This document shows, one piece after another, positions 31,713 through 40,893 of a stretch of 64,000 nt of DNA. Position numbers and translations under genes: made by a program. How positions within the stretch are numbered: the stretch's first letter is position 1; each line of letters begins with the position of its first letter. Source of the stretch: Candidatus Pantoea varia. Its GTDB lineage: Bacteria > Pseudomonadota > Gammaproteobacteria > Enterobacterales > Enterobacteriaceae. The notes under the pieces are model-generated. The model searched no databases and was not told the DNA's origin. It was given only the letters and a program-made list of their open reading frames with translations. The DNA lies in the NCBI RefSeq assembly GCF_900115075.1, contig NZ_FOVG01000001.1:2170001-2234000 (forward strand), in the 5' to 3' direction.

Positions 31713-31826
31713 GTGACTATCAGCGCCACCCATTTTGTTTTACGATAGTCCCGTCAATCATCCCTTTATTAACTATTTTCCTGTAATCCTTGAGTATTTC
31801 GGCGACTGGTTTCGCCGTTTTTTATT
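31713..31826 (+). ncRNA. Candidate small RNA ending at an orphan terminator
   Basis: CGGCGA (31800-31805) pairs with TCGCCG (31812-31817), followed by TTTTTTATTT, a good intrinsic terminator. The nearest upstream gene has its own hairpin 170 bases earlier. A weak promoter (TTAACG at 31678, 17-base spacer, TATTTA at 31701) would give a transcript of about 110 bases. No known sRNA family was recognised, and the 5' end is a guess. Confidence 0.35.
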
Positions 31827-32092
31827 TCTGTCTTCCTGTTTTTTTATCCCTCAGCGCCCTTGTGGCCGCACGATCTCTCGCCTGATGCTCTATTGTGTCC
31901 ATTTGCCCGGTTATCCTCCTCAGCGATATTCACTGCTATTTGAAATAATCATTCCCGGAATTATTTGCTGAAATAATGTGATGCATGATCTTATTTCACA
32001 GACAGGAAATTAGCGCTGGATAAAAGGGCTTCGTGTTGTGGCGAGGATCACACAATTCATCAGATATGGGGGGAAATAACAGAGGGAAATAG

Positions 32093-32131
32093 CCTGTGCT
32101 GCTCCCCCGTAAATCGGGAGAGCAGCACAGG
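32093..32131 (-). terminator. Terminator of proY
   Basis: A 17-base stem with one mismatch: CCTGTGCTGCTCCCCCG (32093-32109) against CGGGAGAGCAGCACAGG (32115-32131), loop TAAAT, four bases beyond the proY stop. The minus-strand flank is only moderately T-rich. Confidence 0.75.
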
Positions 32132-32134
32132 AAA

Positions 32135-33487
32135 TTAGCGGGTTTTACGCACCAGCTTATAGCCCAGCAGCAGCACCACAATCCACACCATGCCGACATA
32201 GAGTGAAATGCGGGTATCGGGGAAATAACCAATCAGCCCGATAATAAAGCAGAGGAAAGCAACACCGACACCAGCAGTCCAGCTGCCGCCTGGCAGCGCA
32301 AACTGCAGCTTACTCGCCGCCTCTTTGCCAATTTTGCGACGGAACGCGATCTGCGACAGCAGAATCATGATCCAGACCCACACTGTTGCAAAGGTCGCCA
32401 GCGAGGCGATTACCAGGAAGACTTTTTCCGGCATCAGATAATTGAGATAAACCGCAATCAGCATGGCGAACATCATCACCACGACCGTCACCCACGGAAT
32501 CCCGCGCGAAGAGACCTTCATAAAGACCTTCGGCGCATGTCCCTGCTGCGCCATCCCGTGCAGCATGCGGCCCACGCCAAAAACATCGCTGTTAATCGCC
32601 GAGAGTGATGCGGTCAGCACCACGAAGTTGAGGATAGAGGCGGCTGCCGCAATACCCAGATGCTGGAAGGTCAACACAAACGGGCTGCCCGACGTCCCTA
32701 CCTGATTCCACGGGTAGATCGACATAATCACAAACAGCGTGCCGACGTAGAACACCAGAATGCGCCACGGCACTGAGTTGATGGCGCGCGGAATCGACTT
32801 CTCCGGATCTTTCGCTTCACCGGCAGTGATACCGATGATCTCGATGCCGCCATAGGCGAACATCACCATCTGCAGCGACAGCAGCATCCCGACCACACCG
32901 TGGGCGAAGAAGCCGCCGTTGGTCCACAGATTATGGATACCGGTCGGCTGACCGCCGTTGCCGAGTCCCCAGATGATCATGCCGAAACCGGCCAGAATCA
33001 TCACGATGATGGTGGCGACTTTAAAGAAGGAGAACCAGAACTCCACTTCGCCGAACACCTTCACACTCATCAGATTGACGGCACCGATAATCAGCACCAC
33101 GCTCAACACCCAAATCCAGTGCGGCACCTCGGGAAACCAGACGCCCATATAGATGCCGAACGCGGTGACATCCGCAATCGCTACAATCAGGATTTCAAAA
33201 CAGTAGGTCCAGCCGGTGATGTAACCCGCCATCGGCCCAAGATAGTCCTGCGCGTAGCGTGAGAAGGAGCTGGCCTGAGGATTATTAACGGACATCTCAC
33301 CCAGCGCGCGCATGATGATGTAAGCCACTGCCCCGCCGATGATATAGGCGAGCAGCACGCTTGGTCCTGCCATTTTTATCGCATCGGCGGAACCGTAAAA
33401 CAGCCCGGTGCCAATCGCCGATCCCAGCGCCATAAAGCGGATGTGGCGCGTGCTCAGTCCGCGTTTGAGCTTGTTGGTTTCTTGCAT
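32135..33487 (-). CDS. proY: ProY amino acid permease
   Basis: A 450-residue APC-superfamily permease with 12 transmembrane helices, annotated as a cryptic proline transporter in Salmonella/E. coli. The consensus [16 protein letters not shown] and the [23 protein letters not shown]-type segment are present. It follows brnQ in the same direction as in E. coli, but a terminator lies between them. Confidence 0.93.
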   Translation of the reverse strand: MQETNKLKRGLSTRHIRFMALGSAIGTGLFYGSADAIKMAGPSVLLAYIIGGAVAYIIMRALGEMSVNNPQASSFSRYAQDYLGPMAGYITGWTYCFEILIVAIADVTAFGIYMGVWFPEVPHWIWVLSVVLIIGAVNLMSVKVFGEVEFWFSFFKVATIIVMILAGFGMIIWGLGNGGQPTGIHNLWTNGGFFAHGVVGMLLSLQMVMFAYGGIEIIGITAGEAKDPEKSIPRAINSVPWRILVFYVGTLFVIMSIYPWNQVGTSGSPFVLTFQHLGIAAAASILNFVVLTASLSAINSDVFGVGRMLHGMAQQGHAPKVFMKVSSRGIPWVTVVVMMFAMLIAVYLNYLMPEKVFLVIASLATFATVWVWIMILLSQIAFRRKIGKEAASKLQFALPGGSWTAGVGVAFLCFIIGLIGYFPDTRISLYVGMVWIVVLLLGYKLVRKTR

Positions 33488-33509
33488 AACAACCTGTACC
33501 TGTGAAATG

Positions 33510-33535
33510 AAAAAACCACGGGCAAGCCCGTGGTT
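33510..33535 (-). terminator. Terminator between brnQ and proY
   Basis: AACCACGGGC (33514-33523) pairs perfectly with GCCCGTGGTT (33526-33535) around a two-base loop, and on the minus strand a T run follows. It should stop most transcripts from brnQ before proY. Confidence 0.9.
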
Positions 33536-33557
33536 AAAGAAAAATCAGTGCTCTCTG

Positions 33558-34877
33558 TTACGAGTGAACGGCAACCTGTTCCGGCCCTTTCACGCGATCA
33601 ACAACAGCGGCAATCAGCAGCATCACCAGCGACGGCGGCAACCAGGCAAGACCCTGATCGGCCAGCGGCAGATGCTGACTGAAAGCGGGCAGCAAATCTT
33701 TAAACCCGGTGGTTTTAATCGCATCAATAATACCAAACAGCAGGCTTACCAGCATGGCTGGTGCGACAATCCGGCTGCTCTTATTCCACCAGTTAAGGGT
33801 GAAACTCAGCACCACCAGCACGATACAAGGCGGATAAATCGCCGTCAGTACCGGGATGGAGATCTGAATCAGGTGGCTCAGACCGAGGTTCGACACCACC
33901 ATCGAGAACAGACCCAGAATAAACACCAGCGTTTTATACGATAATGGCAGGTATTGCGCAAAAAATTCCGCACAGGCACAGGTCAGGCCCACAGCCGTCA
34001 CCATACAGGCGATGAAGATCAGCGTGGCCAGGAAGAAGCTGCCCATGTTGCCAAAGGTGTGCTGAACATACGCATGCAGAATCGCGGCGCCGTTGGCATT
34101 TTGATCCACCAGCGCCCCACTGCCCGCGCCCAGTTTAAACAGGCAGAGGTAGACCAGCGTCAGGCCCAGACCGGCGATCAAGCCTGCCAGGACGGTGTAA
34201 CGGGTCAGCAGCGCGGCATTATCGACGCCACGCGAACGGGCGGCGTTGACAATCACGATGCCAAATACCAGCGCGCCCAGCGTATCCATAGTCAGATAGC
34301 CATTAACGAAACCGCTGGAGAACGCCGCACGCTGATAATCAGCCGTCGCCGGAATGGTCCCGCCTGCCGGCCACACCAGCGCGGCCACGCCCAGCACGGT
34401 CAGCGCGATAATTTTTAGGGGCGCCAGGAAGTGCCCTACCGTGTCGAGGAGCTTGCCTGGATAGAGCGACACGCCAATCACCAGCACGAAATAAATCAGG
34501 CTATAGATGAACAGCGGCAACGCGCCATCACCGGTCATCGGCGCAATGCCCATCTCAAACGAGACCGTTGCCGTGCGCGGGGTGGCAAACAGCGGTCCGA
34601 CAGCCAGATAGCACACGGTAGCCAGCACGATGCCAGCGACCTTGCCAATCGGGGTGCTGAGCGCATCCACGCCGCCGCCGACGCGGGCCAGCGCGATCAC
34701 GGTCATCACAGGAAGACCGACTGCGGTGATAAGAAAACCAATCGCGGCAGTCCAGACGTGTTCGCCAGACTGAATACCGACCATTGGCGGGAAAATGATG
34801 TTACCCGCGCCAACAAACAGGGCAAATGTCATGAAGCCCAGCGCAAGAATGTCCTTCGAATTTAAACGATGTGTCAT
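33558..34877 (-). CDS. brnQ: Branched-chain amino acid transport system II carrier
   Basis: A 439-residue LIVCS-family Na+ (or H+) symporter for leucine, isoleucine and valine with 12 transmembrane helices. [20 protein letters not shown] and [14 protein letters not shown] match E. coli BrnQ. The ATG at 34875-34877 is used; an in-frame start four codons upstream is less conserved. Confidence 0.96.
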   Translation of the reverse strand: MTHRLNSKDILALGFMTFALFVGAGNIIFPPMVGIQSGEHVWTAAIGFLITAVGLPVMTVIALARVGGGVDALSTPIGKVAGIVLATVCYLAVGPLFATPRTATVSFEMGIAPMTGDGALPLFIYSLIYFVLVIGVSLYPGKLLDTVGHFLAPLKIIALTVLGVAALVWPAGGTIPATADYQRAAFSSGFVNGYLTMDTLGALVFGIVIVNAARSRGVDNAALLTRYTVLAGLIAGLGLTLVYLCLFKLGAGSGALVDQNANGAAILHAYVQHTFGNMGSFFLATLIFIACMVTAVGLTCACAEFFAQYLPLSYKTLVFILGLFSMVVSNLGLSHLIQISIPVLTAIYPPCIVLVVLSFTLNWWNKSSRIVAPAMLVSLLFGIIDAIKTTGFKDLLPAFSQHLPLADQGLAWLPPSLVMLLIAAVVDRVKGPEQVAVHS

Positions 34878-34949
34878 ACGGCCTGTCACTGATGTTGCGG
34901 TGGAAGTTGGGTTAGTGTTGTCCCCTCGCTGCGTGTAAACCGCGATCTG

Positions 34950-34964
34950 GCTGACAATGTCAGC
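34950..34964. promoter_or_regulatory. 15-base palindrome near the brnQ promoter
   Basis: GCTGACA, a central A, TGTCAGC. It is adjacent to a minus-strand CATAAT box, about 75 bases upstream of brnQ, where a repressor operator would be expected. The cognate regulator is unknown. Confidence 0.35.
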
Positions 34965-35223
34965 GCATTATGCTCGTCGCAGGGTAAAGCGCAGGTGGTT
35001 TAAGCTGCTTTTATTCTGTTCACAGAGGGATGGATCGACAACGGCGCTAAGTAAAACGTTTATAGCGGCGAAAGGCAATACGGGATCGGAAAACCAGAGG
35101 GTTATTCTACTATCCAGGTTAAATCCAGTGAATAGCGTTAATTTTTATCGCAGGGGCACAAGATGATGTGTCTAAATAATAAACAGAGTGTGACAAATCC
35201 CCGCATAAACGGGTCTGAAGATA

Positions 35224-35248
35224 CACAAAAGGCGCGTTTTACGCGCCT
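35224..35248 (-). terminator. Terminator of the MetE-like gene
   Basis: AGGCGCG (35230-35236) pairs with CGCGCCT (35242-35248), loop TTTTA. On the minus strand TTTTGTGT follows. It lies 20 bases beyond the stop. Confidence 0.75.
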
Positions 35249-35268
35249 GTCTGCACAACGTTACAGTA

Positions 35269-36375
35269 CTACCAGACCTGATTCGCGATATCGACGGCCA
35301 GACGAATCTTCTGCCACTGCTCGGCTTCGCTCAGGCTGTTGCCCTCTTCAGTTGACGCAAAACCGCACTGCGGGCTGAGGCAGATCTGATCCAGGCTGAC
35401 ATACTGTGCCGCCTCTTCCAGCCGGGTTTTCACCTGCGCCGGATCTTCCAGTTCACCCACTTTCGTGGTGATGAGGCCCAGCACCACCTGCTGATGACCT
35501 GGCTTAATGTAACGCAGTGGTTCAAAACCGCCGGAACGGGCGTTGTCATACTCCAGGAAGAACGCATCCACGTTGACGCTGCCGAACAGGATTTCTGCCA
35601 CCGGCCCGTAACCCCCCTCTGAGATCCAGGTGGAGCGGAAGTTCCCGCGACAGACATGCAGACCCACGGTCAGATCGGCAGGTTTATCCTCCAGCGCTTT
35701 ATTCAGCACCTGAGCGTAAGTCTGTGCCAGCTGATCCGGATCGTCGCCGCGTGCGCGGATATCGCGCTTCTGATCTTCGGAACAGAGATAAGCCCAGACA
35801 GTGTCATCCAGCTGCAGATAGCGGCAGCCCGCATCATAAAATGCCTTAATCGCCGCTTTGTAGGTCTGCGCCAGATCCTCGAAGTAGTCCGCCAGATCGG
35901 GATAGATCTCTGCATCAATCACTTTGCGGCCACCGCGAAAATGTAAAACGCTGGGGCTGGGGATGGTCATTTTTGGCACCGCATCCCCGGCAATACTCTG
36001 CAGGAAGCGGAAATGCGCCAGCATCGGGTGATCCACAGGGAAACCGAGTTTGCTGACCACTTTCACACCATGCGCTTTGGTCTGCACGCCATTAAACTGG
36101 ATACCCTGCTCCGCTTCATAGCGCTCGACGCCGTCAAGGCCATAAAAGAAATCGAAGTGCCACCAGCCGCGCCGAAACTCGCCGTCAGTGACCACTTTCA
36201 GGCCATTTTCACGCTGCTTCGCTACCACATCGCGAATGGCATCATCTTCGACCTGCTGCAGGGCTGCCGCATCAATCTCTCCGGCAGCAAACTGTTCACG
36301 CGCCTGCTTAATCGCAGCGGGACGCAGGAAGCTGCCAACGGTATCGGCACGGAACGGGGCGGTTTCTCTTTGCAT
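35269..36375 (-). CDS. MetE C-terminal-like (YxjG-type) methyltransferase
   Basis: A 368-residue single-domain relative of cobalamin-independent methionine synthase, lacking MetE's N-terminal half. The zinc site is complete: His240 and Cys242 (LHVCRGN), Glu275 (FLEYDN) and Cys337 (SPQCGF). It should transfer a methyl group to homocysteine or another thiol; the methyl donor is not known. The start is the ATG at 36373-36375, because AGGAG sits five bases before it. A GTG two codons upstream overlaps that site. E. coli lacks this gene between brnQ and phoR. Confidence 0.88.
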   Translation of the reverse strand: MQRETAPFRADTVGSFLRPAAIKQAREQFAAGEIDAAALQQVEDDAIRDVVAKQRENGLKVVTDGEFRRGWWHFDFFYGLDGVERYEAEQGIQFNGVQTKAHGVKVVSKLGFPVDHPMLAHFRFLQSIAGDAVPKMTIPSPSVLHFRGGRKVIDAEIYPDLADYFEDLAQTYKAAIKAFYDAGCRYLQLDDTVWAYLCSEDQKRDIRARGDDPDQLAQTYAQVLNKALEDKPADLTVGLHVCRGNFRSTWISEGGYGPVAEILFGSVNVDAFFLEYDNARSGGFEPLRYIKPGHQQVVLGLITTKVGELEDPAQVKTRLEEAAQYVSLDQICLSPQCGFASTEEGNSLSEAEQWQKIRLAVDIANQVW

Positions 36376-36538
36376 GATCACTCCTGTCTCTCCTGCCGGT
36401 AATGACGGCAGGAAATAATTGCATCCTGATATAAATAGCCATCTGGATGGCTACATGTCTGAACACAGAGTGGCATGAGGCGCGCTCATCTGCAACTGAA
36501 GAAAATTCAGTGATGATGAAAAAAATTCAACTTAGGGG

Positions 36539-37459
36539 TTAACGCAGCGCGGCACGCGCCTGAGACATCTGGCTGTCTGAAAGCGGCAGATAGCCCGCTT
36601 CGCTAACCCGCCGCTGACCTTGCGGAGAGAGCACCTGCTGCAGAAACGCGGCTACCAGCGGTGGCAGCGGTTTGCCGGGCGCTTTATTCACATAGAGATA
36701 GAGGGGACGCGCCCAGGGATAGCGGCCGCTGCGGATGGCATCGGCATCCGGAGCAATCGCCTGCCCCTGATCATTCATCACCGCCAGCATTTTTACGCCG
36801 CTGAGGTGAAAGCCAAAACTGGCGTAGCCGATGCTGCGCGAATTACCGGCCACCGCCTGCACTACCGCGGCTGAGCCAGGAAACTCCGCCACGTCGCTGC
36901 GGAAATCGCCTTTGCACAGCACCTGCTGTTTGAAGAAACCCCAGGTGCCGGAGGCAGAGTTACGGCCATAGCGCTGAATGGGCCGTTTGTTCCACTGCGC
37001 GCCGGTTAAACCGAGATCGCCCCAGCGCAGCGGCACGCTGTGTGCGCCACACAGGCGGGTTACGGAGAAGATGGCGTCGAGCTGACGCGGTTCAATCTGC
37101 TGCAGCGGGTTACGCTGATTTACCACCACTACCAGCGCATCCATCGCTACCGGCACCGCCAGCGGCGGATAACCGTAACGCGCCTCAAAAGCCTGGCGCT
37201 CATCGGCCTGCATCGGGCGGCTCATCGGCCCAAGCTGTGCGGCGCCCGCCGCCAGTGCAGTCGGCGCGGTAGAAGAACCGGAAGCCTGAACCTGGACATT
37301 GACACCCGGCGCCTGGCGACTGAAATCTTCGCCCCACAGCGTCATCAGATAGCCCAGCGTATCGGACCCGACGCTGCTGAGATTGCCGGAGAGCGTGACG
37401 GGCTGGGCCAGTGCCAGGCCCGGCAGCAGAGTAACGATCAACAAAAGAAGGAGGCGCAT
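36539..37459 (-). CDS. PstS-like phosphate-binding protein
   Basis: About 306 residues from the ATG at 37457-37459, which opens a clean signal peptide (MRLLLLLIV to ALAQP). An alternative start at 37490-37492 would overlap phoR and follows a close GGAG, so the start is uncertain. The mature part has phosphate-binder motifs: VGSDTLGYLM near the start, QASGSSTAPTALAAGAAQLGPMSR-type loops (seen in pieces), and GRNSASGTWGFF. It lies directly downstream of phoR in the same direction. No pstC, pstA or pstB is in the window, so it may serve another Pst system or sense phosphate for PhoR. Confidence 0.85.
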   Translation of the reverse strand: MRLLLLLIVTLLPGLALAQPVTLSGNLSSVGSDTLGYLMTLWGEDFSRQAPGVNVQVQASGSSTAPTALAAGAAQLGPMSRPMQADERQAFEARYGYPPLAVPVAMDALVVVVNQRNPLQQIEPRQLDAIFSVTRLCGAHSVPLRWGDLGLTGAQWNKRPIQRYGRNSASGTWGFFKQQVLCKGDFRSDVAEFPGSAAVVQAVAGNSRSIGYASFGFHLSGVKMLAVMNDQGQAIAPDADAIRSGRYPWARPLYLYVNKAPGKPLPPLVAAFLQQVLSPQGQRRVSEAGYLPLSDSQMSQARAALR

Positions 37460-37478
37460 CAGGGAGATCCGGCAGCGA

Positions 37479-38792
37479 TTAATGAACGGCATTCTCCTGC
37501 ATCACGCTGCTGACAATCAACCTTGCGGGCAGCGTAAAGGTAAAACAGGTCTCTTTATTCGGCACGCTGGTGATATCGAGCCGCGCGTTATGGTGGCTCA
37601 GAGCATGTTTCACTATCGCCAGCCCCAGCCCGCTGCCGCCGGTGGCGCGCGAACGTGCTTTATCGACGCGGTAGAAACGCTCGGTCAGACGCGGGATGTG
37701 TTCTGAGGCAATACCCGGTCCGTTGTCGCACACCCGGAAGGTGGCGCCCTGTTTGCCGCGCAGCCAGCTGATATCAATTCGCGTGCCATCCGGGGTGTGA
37801 TTCACCGCGTTGTAAACCAGATTGGAGATAGCGCTGCGCAGTTGTTCATCGTTGCCGAACACTTTCAGATGAGGATCGGTATGAAAATGGATATCGTGAC
37901 GACCGCCGCTCAGCGTTGCAGCCTCATGCTGCAACAGCTTCAGCATCACCGGCACATCGACCTTCTCTTTCAGATCGATCGCGGGGGCAGCTTCAATGCG
38001 CGACAGGGTCAGCAGCTGTTTGACCAGACTATCCATACGGCGCGTCTGCTCCGACATGGTGTGCAGCGCTTTACTGCGCGAAGGCTCGCTCATCACCGAG
38101 TCGTTCATCATCTCCAGATAGCCCTGCAGCACCGTGAGCGGCGTGCGTAATTCATGGCTGACGTTGGCAAAGAAGTTGCGGCGCGCCCCTTCCAGCTGAT
38201 GCATCTGCGTCACATCACGCGCTACCAGCAGCCACTGCCCCTCGCTGTAGGGCATGACGCGGAATTCCATATGAAGTTTGTTGTTCAGCACCAGCGTCAG
38301 CGGCTTGTCGAAATCACGCTGGCGAAGATAGCGGGAGAACTCCGGATAACGCAGCAGATTGAGGATGTTCTGGCCATTATCTTCCGGCCAGCGCAGCCCC
38401 AGGTGCTGCTGCGCCAGGCCGTTACACCAGAAAATGGTACCCTCTTCCGTAGTCAGGATCACCGCATCCGGCAGCGACTCGGCACCGCTGCGGAAACGCT
38501 TAATCAGATTACCAAGTTCACGTCGCCGCCGCCGGTTGCGCAGCTGCATCTGGTAAAGACCATAAAACAGCGGTTCCCAGCTGGCACGCCCGGCCGGTGG
38601 CGTCATGGTGCGGTCGAGCCACAGCCAGTGCGACAGCCGCATCAGATTGTGGAAATGCCACAACAGCACCATGACCACGCTCAGCAGCAGCCACCAGGGC
38701 AAGCCGCCAAACAGCATGCCCAGCAGCGCCGCAGGCAGACAGGCCAGCAGCAGTTCTGTCAGTAATCTCTTCCAGGAGAGGCGTTCCAGCAC
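37479..38792 (-). CDS. phoR: Phosphate regulon sensor histidine kinase PhoR
   Basis: A 437-residue membrane kinase/phosphatase. Two N-terminal helices (about 10-50), a Cys-containing PAS domain (about 95-195), HisKA with His213 ([13 protein letters not shown]), and HATPase with [14 protein letters not shown] and [13 protein letters not shown]. It phosphorylates PhoB under phosphate limitation. It starts 14 bases after phoB. Confidence 0.97.
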   Translation of the reverse strand: MLERLSWKRLLTELLLACLPAALLGMLFGGLPWWLLLSVVMVLLWHFHNLMRLSHWLWLDRTMTPPAGRASWEPLFYGLYQMQLRNRRRRRELGNLIKRFRSGAESLPDAVILTTEEGTIFWCNGLAQQHLGLRWPEDNGQNILNLLRYPEFSRYLRQRDFDKPLTLVLNNKLHMEFRVMPYSEGQWLLVARDVTQMHQLEGARRNFFANVSHELRTPLTVLQGYLEMMNDSVMSEPSRSKALHTMSEQTRRMDSLVKQLLTLSRIEAAPAIDLKEKVDVPVMLKLLQHEAATLSGGRHDIHFHTDPHLKVFGNDEQLRSAISNLVYNAVNHTPDGTRIDISWLRGKQGATFRVCDNGPGIASEHIPRLTERFYRVDKARSRATGGSGLGLAIVKHALSHHNARLDITSVPNKETCFTFTLPARLIVSSVMQENAVH

Positions 38793-38806
38793 GGTAAAGG
38801 CTCCGT

Positions 38807-39496
38807 TTAGTAGCGGGCAGAGAAACGATACCCTGTTCCACGGACGGTTTGTACCATGCGATCGTGGCCGGAGACTTCCAGCGCTTTACGTAAACGGCGA
38901 ATGTGAACATCAACAGTGCGATCTTCCACATACACATTGGTGCCCCAGACGTGGTTCAGCAGCTGCTCGCGGCTGTACACGCGTTCAGGGTGAGTCATAA
39001 AGAAGTGCAGCAGCTTATATTCAGTGGGGCCCATCTCCAGCGGTGTGGTTTCGGACATCACGCGATGTGAAGAGGGATCCAGACTCAGTCCCTGCATCTC
39101 AATCACCTCTTCCACCGCCATCGGTGAAATACGGCGCATCACCGCTTTAATTCGCGCCATCAGCTCTTTGGGTGAAAACGGTTTGGTAATGTAATCATCG
39201 GCGCCCACTTCCAGGCCGCGCACCCGATCTTCCTCTTCGCCGCGCGCGGTAAGCATCATCACCGGAATATCGCGCGTCATCGCCTCACGTTTCAGATGCT
39301 TGATAAACTGAATACCGCTGCCACCGGGTAACATCCAGTCCAGTAAAATCAGATCGGGCCAGGGTTCAATCAGCTTGCCAACGGCGCTGTCATAATCTTC
39401 CGCCTCGATTGGCTGATAGTCGTTCTGCTCCAGAACAAAACACAACATTTCACGGATGGGGGCTTCATCCTCCACAACCAAAATGCGCTTAGCCAT
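38807..39496 (-). CDS. phoB: Phosphate regulon response regulator PhoB
   Basis: A 229-residue OmpR-type regulator. The receiver domain has acidic pocket Glu9/Asp10 and phosphoacceptor Asp53 (LLDWMLPG). The C-terminal winged helix binds PHO boxes ([25 protein letters not shown]). It is the first gene of a phoB-phoR-pstS-like run and is divergent from sbcD. Confidence 0.98.
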   Translation of the reverse strand: MAKRILVVEDEAPIREMLCFVLEQNDYQPIEAEDYDSAVGKLIEPWPDLILLDWMLPGGSGIQFIKHLKREAMTRDIPVMMLTARGEEEDRVRGLEVGADDYITKPFSPKELMARIKAVMRRISPMAVEEVIEMQGLSLDPSSHRVMSETTPLEMGPTEYKLLHFFMTHPERVYSREQLLNHVWGTNVYVEDRTVDVHIRRLRKALEVSGHDRMVQTVRGTGYRFSARY

Positions 39497-39542
39497 TATT
39501 ACTCCTGCTGATTATGACGGCTGTCACTGAGATTCGCGGCGC

Positions 39543-39577
39543 CATTATGCGTCAGATTTGTGACACTTTTATGAAAA
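39543..39577 (-). promoter_or_regulatory. PHO box and -10 element of phoB
   Basis: On the minus strand TTTTCATAAAAGTGTCAC (39577 to 39560) fits the PHO-box pattern (two CTGTCAT-type direct repeats 11 apart), and CATAAT about 10 bases downstream serves as -10. I recall nearly the same layout in E. coli phoB. A further perfect half-site, CTGTCATAAAT (39619 to 39609, minus strand), lies towards sbcD. Confidence 0.7.
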
Positions 39578-39693
39578 ACATAACCTGCCTGTAACGCCGT
39601 TGGTAATCATTTATGACAGCGCAGCGACAATTTTTTGCTTTGGCCGCAGAGCCAGTATAATCGCCGGGCGAATCACAACGGCAGGGACTCATC

Positions 39694-40893
39694 ATGCGCA
39701 TCATTCATACTGCGGACTGGCATCTGGGGCAGTTCTTTTACAACAAAAGTCGGGCAGCCGAACATCAGGCGTTTCTCGACTGGCTGTTGATCCAGATTGA
39801 ACAGCATCAGGTGGATGCGTTGATTATTGCAGGCGATCTGTTTGATACCGGCACGCCGCCCAGCTACGCCCGCGAGATGTTTAACCGCTTTGTGGTGGCG
39901 CTGCAGCCCACTGGCTGTCAGCTGATTGTGCTGGCGGGCAACCACGATTCCGTGGCGACGCTGAATGAGTCGCGCGAGCTGCTCGCCTGTCTCAACACCC
40001 GGGTGATCGCCACGCCGCAGGAGCAGGAGGATGTGCTGCTGCTCAATACCCGCCAGGGCGAACCGGGCGCGCTGCTGTGCGCCATTCCCTATTTGCGGCC
40101 GCGCGATATCCTGCGCAGCCGGGCGGGTCAGTCGGGACGCGACAAACAGACCTCGCTGCTGGAGGCAATCGCCCATCACTATCAGCAGCGTTTCGCTGCT
40201 GCCCAGGCGCTGGGTTATGCGCTGCCGATCATCGCCACCGGCCATCTCACTACCGTCGGCGTCAGCCAGAGCGATTCGGTGCGCGACATCTATATCGGCA
40301 CGCTGGATGCCTTCCCGGCCAGCGCCTTCCCGGCGGCTGATTATATTGCGCTGGGCCATATTCACCGCGCCCAGCGCGTCGCGGGCAGCGAGCATATCCG
40401 CTACAGCGGCTCGCCGATTCCACTGAGCTTTGATGAGCTGGGGACTGAAAAGAGCGTCTTCCTGCTGGAACTGGCGGCCAGCGGCCTTCAATCGGTCACG
40501 CCGCTGGTCGTGCCGCAGGCGCAGCCAATGCAGGTGCTGAAAGGATCGCTGGCGCAGATTGCGGAGCAGTTAAACGCCTTCAGTACGGCAGAGCAGGAGA
40601 AGCCGACCTGGCTCGACATCGAAGTCACTACCCAAGAGTACCTCAGCGATCTGCAGCGTCAGGTCGAAACCCTGACCGCCACGCTGCCGGTTGAAGTATT
40701 GCTGCTGCGCCGCAGCCGTGAACAACGGCAGCAGAGCCTGGCTCGGCTCGACAATGAAACCCTGAGTGAACTGAAGGTGGAAGAGGTCTTTGCCCGCCGT
40801 CTGGCGCTGGATGAAGAGCTGCAGCCGGCGCAAATCGACGAGATGACCACCCTGTTCCGCCAGACGCTGGCCGCCATGGAAGAGACCCAATGA
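39694..40893 (+). CDS. sbcD: SbcD nuclease subunit (Mre11-like)
   Basis: A 399-residue Mn-dependent phosphoesterase, the nuclease of the SbcCD complex that cleaves DNA hairpins and protein-blocked ends. Motifs: [23 protein letters not shown], and the later GHLT and GHIHRAQ. Its end overlaps the sbcC start by four bases (ATGA). Confidence 0.97.
   Translation: MRIIHTADWHLGQFFYNKSRAAEHQAFLDWLLIQIEQHQVDALIIAGDLFDTGTPPSYAREMFNRFVVALQPTGCQLIVLAGNHDSVATLNESRELLACLNTRVIATPQEQEDVLLLNTRQGEPGALLCAIPYLRPRDILRSRAGQSGRDKQTSLLEAIAHHYQQRFAAAQALGYALPIIATGHLTTVGVSQSDSVRDIYIGTLDAFPASAFPAADYIALGHIHRAQRVAGSEHIRYSGSPIPLSFDELGTEKSVFLLELAASGLQSVTPLVVPQAQPMQVLKGSLAQIAEQLNAFSTAEQEKPTWLDIEVTTQEYLSDLQRQVETLTATLPVEVLLLRRSREQRQQSLARLDNETLSELKVEEVFARRLALDEELQPAQIDEMTTLFRQTLAAMEETQ

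Larger units (their letters stand above)
31613..32134. other. 522-base AT-rich gap with orphan terminator
   Basis: There is no convincing gene; a 78-codon frame at 31735-31971 lacks a ribosome site and is rejected. The base composition is clearly more AT-rich than the neighbours. It holds the phytase-operon hairpin, a strong plus-strand terminator at 31800-31826 not attached to any gene, and the proY terminator at 32093-32131. Confidence 0.7.
34878..35268. other. 391-base gap upstream of brnQ
   Basis: There is no gene; short frames here lack ribosome sites. The part near brnQ contains a perfect odd palindrome, GCTGACA-A-TGTCAGC (34950-34964), just downstream (minus sense) of a -10-like CATAAT (34966-34971). 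The far end carries the terminator of the MetE-like gene. Confidence 0.6.

Noticed and set aside
31735-31971. 78-codon open frame upstream of proY
   Set aside because: Begins at a poor start without a ribosome site, passes through an intrinsic terminator, and has no recognisable features.
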